A DNA stretch of 7,649 nucleotides from Spirochaetaceae bacterium (GTDB taxonomy: Bacteria > Spirochaetota > Spirochaetia > DSM-2461), in NCBI GenBank assembly GCA_016342385.1, contig JAEINM010000188.1, forward strand, positions 1 through 7,649, written 5' to 3'. Below the pieces are notes generated by a model that was not told where the DNA came from, did not search any database, and saw nothing but the letters and a program-made list of their open reading frames with translations. The position numbers were made by a program, and so were the translations under genes. Of the stretch, positions 6,951 to 7,649 are shown in pieces (position 1 is the stretch's first letter; every line of letters begins with the position of its first letter).

Positions 6951-7433
6951 ATGAATATCTCTACAGTTATTCTCTATCTTTTATCTATCATTTTTCTGAT
7001 AGTTTCCATAATCAAGGATAGAAAAAAAACAAAAAAAGGAATTAAAAAAGGTTTTATGGCATTTAAAAAAATTCTGCCTTTATTAATCCCTCTGTTTCTT
7101 ATTGTCGGTGTTGTTCTTACATTTGTTACTCCGGAAATGATAAAAAATCTTTTGGGAGAAGATTCAGGATGGATTGGTATCTCTTTTGGATTAGTTATCG
7201 GGAGTATTGCCTTTATGCCGCCTTTTGTTACATTCCCACTGGGATCTGAACTTATCGCTAATGGGGCGGGATTTCCACAGGTTGCCGCTTTCGTGACAAC
7301 CTTAATGGGTGTTGGTTTCGTCTATTTCCAGGCAGAAATGAAATTTTTTGGGGCGGGATCAACAATCAGAAGAAACTCTCTGGCATTTGTTGCCGCAATA
7401 ATAGTAGCTGTCATGGTGGGAGTATTGATGTAA
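6951..7433 (+). CDS. Half-size permease, first subunit (ArsP_1/DUF318-like)
   Basis: A 160-residue integral membrane protein with about five hydrophobic segments (4-21, 41-60, 73-95, 109-130, 143-160) and a strongly basic cytoplasmic loop at 22-40. The pattern VTPEMIKNLLGEDSGWIG (59-76), followed by a Pro-rich MPPFVTFPLGSELI (89-102) and GAGFPQVAAFVTTLM (105-119), matches half-length members of the permease family related to ArsP and YraQ, which occur as adjacent gene pairs. Larger homologues in one chain are about 300-350 residues, so two halves would form one transporter. It overlaps the next gene as TAATG, which implies translational coupling and equal subunit amounts. The substrate is unknown; arsenic or metal export is a family-level guess only. 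Confidence 0.8.
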   Translation: MNISTVILYLLSIIFLIVSIIKDRKKTKKGIKKGFMAFKKILPLLIPLFLIVGVVLTFVTPEMIKNLLGEDSGWIGISFGLVIGSIAFMPPFVTFPLGSELIANGAGFPQVAAFVTTLMGVGFVYFQAEMKFFGAGSTIRRNSLAFVAAIIVAVMVGVLM

Positions 7434-7649
7434 TGAAATTGAAAATAGATAAAATGACAATAACAGCCGTCCTATTACTAATAGGAACGGCGATATATTC
7501 TTATACTCAGGCGTTTTCAGCTGTTGGGAACGCATCATTCCAGTTTCTTGAAATGCTGAAAATTGTTCCACCCATATTTCTAATGATCGGCTTGCTCGAC
7601 GTCTGGGTACCAAGGGAGACTATGATTAAAATGATGGGAGATAAGTCCG
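7433..7649 (+). CDS. Half-size permease, second subunit (partial, runs off right edge)
   Basis: The ATG at 7433 shares a base with the upstream stop (TAATG), and 72 codons stay open to the window end. Residues 10-30 form a first hydrophobic segment and 42-60 a second. Positions 41-72 align without gaps, at the same residue numbers, to 41-72 of the preceding protein, sharing Leu42, Pro47, Phe49, Leu50, Gly53, Val59, Glu62, Gly69 and Ser72. The VPRETMIKMMGDKS segment is typical of the family. It therefore appears to be a paralogous half of the same transporter. The C-terminal part is not visible. Confidence 0.75.
   Translation, partial: MKLKIDKMTITAVLLLIGTAIYSYTQAFSAVGNASFQFLEMLKIVPPIFLMIGLLDVWVPRETMIKMMGDKS

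Noticed and set aside
7022..7037. Runs of eight and seven A residues in the first half-permease, suspected as a frameshift or slippage site
   Set aside because: The reading frame is intact on both sides and the Lys-rich loop is expected between the first two membrane segments. Similar 8-base runs at 2671-2678 and 5693-5700 also leave intact frames.
7359..7613. An 84-codon minus-strand frame over the permease junction
   Set aside because: It conflicts with the coupled permease genes, whose frames, ribosome site and mutual homology are convincing.
6951..7649. The two permease genes as one gene split by a nonsense or frameshift mutation
   Set aside because: The second frame begins with its own ATG in a TAATG coupling, and its N-terminal part repeats the pattern of the first half instead of continuing it, so these are two genuine half-genes.

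Overview
The window reads as ordinary chromosomal DNA from an AT-rich bacterium, most likely a free-living or host-associated spirochaete. This is inferred from the gene repertoire: an HDOD protein with an N-terminal degenerate HATPase-like domain, a Lon-like AAA_32/S16 protease, lspA followed by a tiny two-helix membrane protein, and a large lineage-specific coiled-coil protein. No marker gene such as rRNA or flagellin is present to confirm the phylum. Codon use looks even throughout. I see no transposase, integrase, tRNA, rRNA, CRISPR array or phage gene.

Layout from left to right. Bases 1-923 (minus) hold the N-terminal 307 residues of an HDOD regulatory protein that runs off the left edge. 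A hairpin at 992-1029 ends the transcript of the next minus-strand gene, a 797-residue Lon-related protease (1067-3460). A 59-base divergent spacer separates this from a plus-strand operon (3520-5076): a Nif3/DUF34 dinuclear-metal protein, signal peptidase II (lspA), and a 90-residue membrane protein that overlaps the end of lspA. A compact hairpin (5083-5103) sits between this operon and the convergent minus-strand gene 5113-6765, a 550-residue protein of unknown function. A 185-base divergent spacer follows, with a good promoter and an inverted repeat around it. It leads to two overlapping half-size permease genes (6951-7433 and 7433 to the right edge) of the ArsP_1/DUF318-like permease type.

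Functional picture. The Lon-like protein probably acts in protein quality control. Its nucleotide-binding motifs depart from consensus, while its Ser-Lys protease dyad is intact. LspA trims lipoprotein signal peptides, and its small membrane neighbour may share that site of action, although only gene order supports this. The paired half-permeases probably assemble into one transporter. No window-scale novel system is evident. The best candidates for undescribed biology are the 550-residue protein, the lspA-linked small protein and the inverted repeat at the permease promoter.
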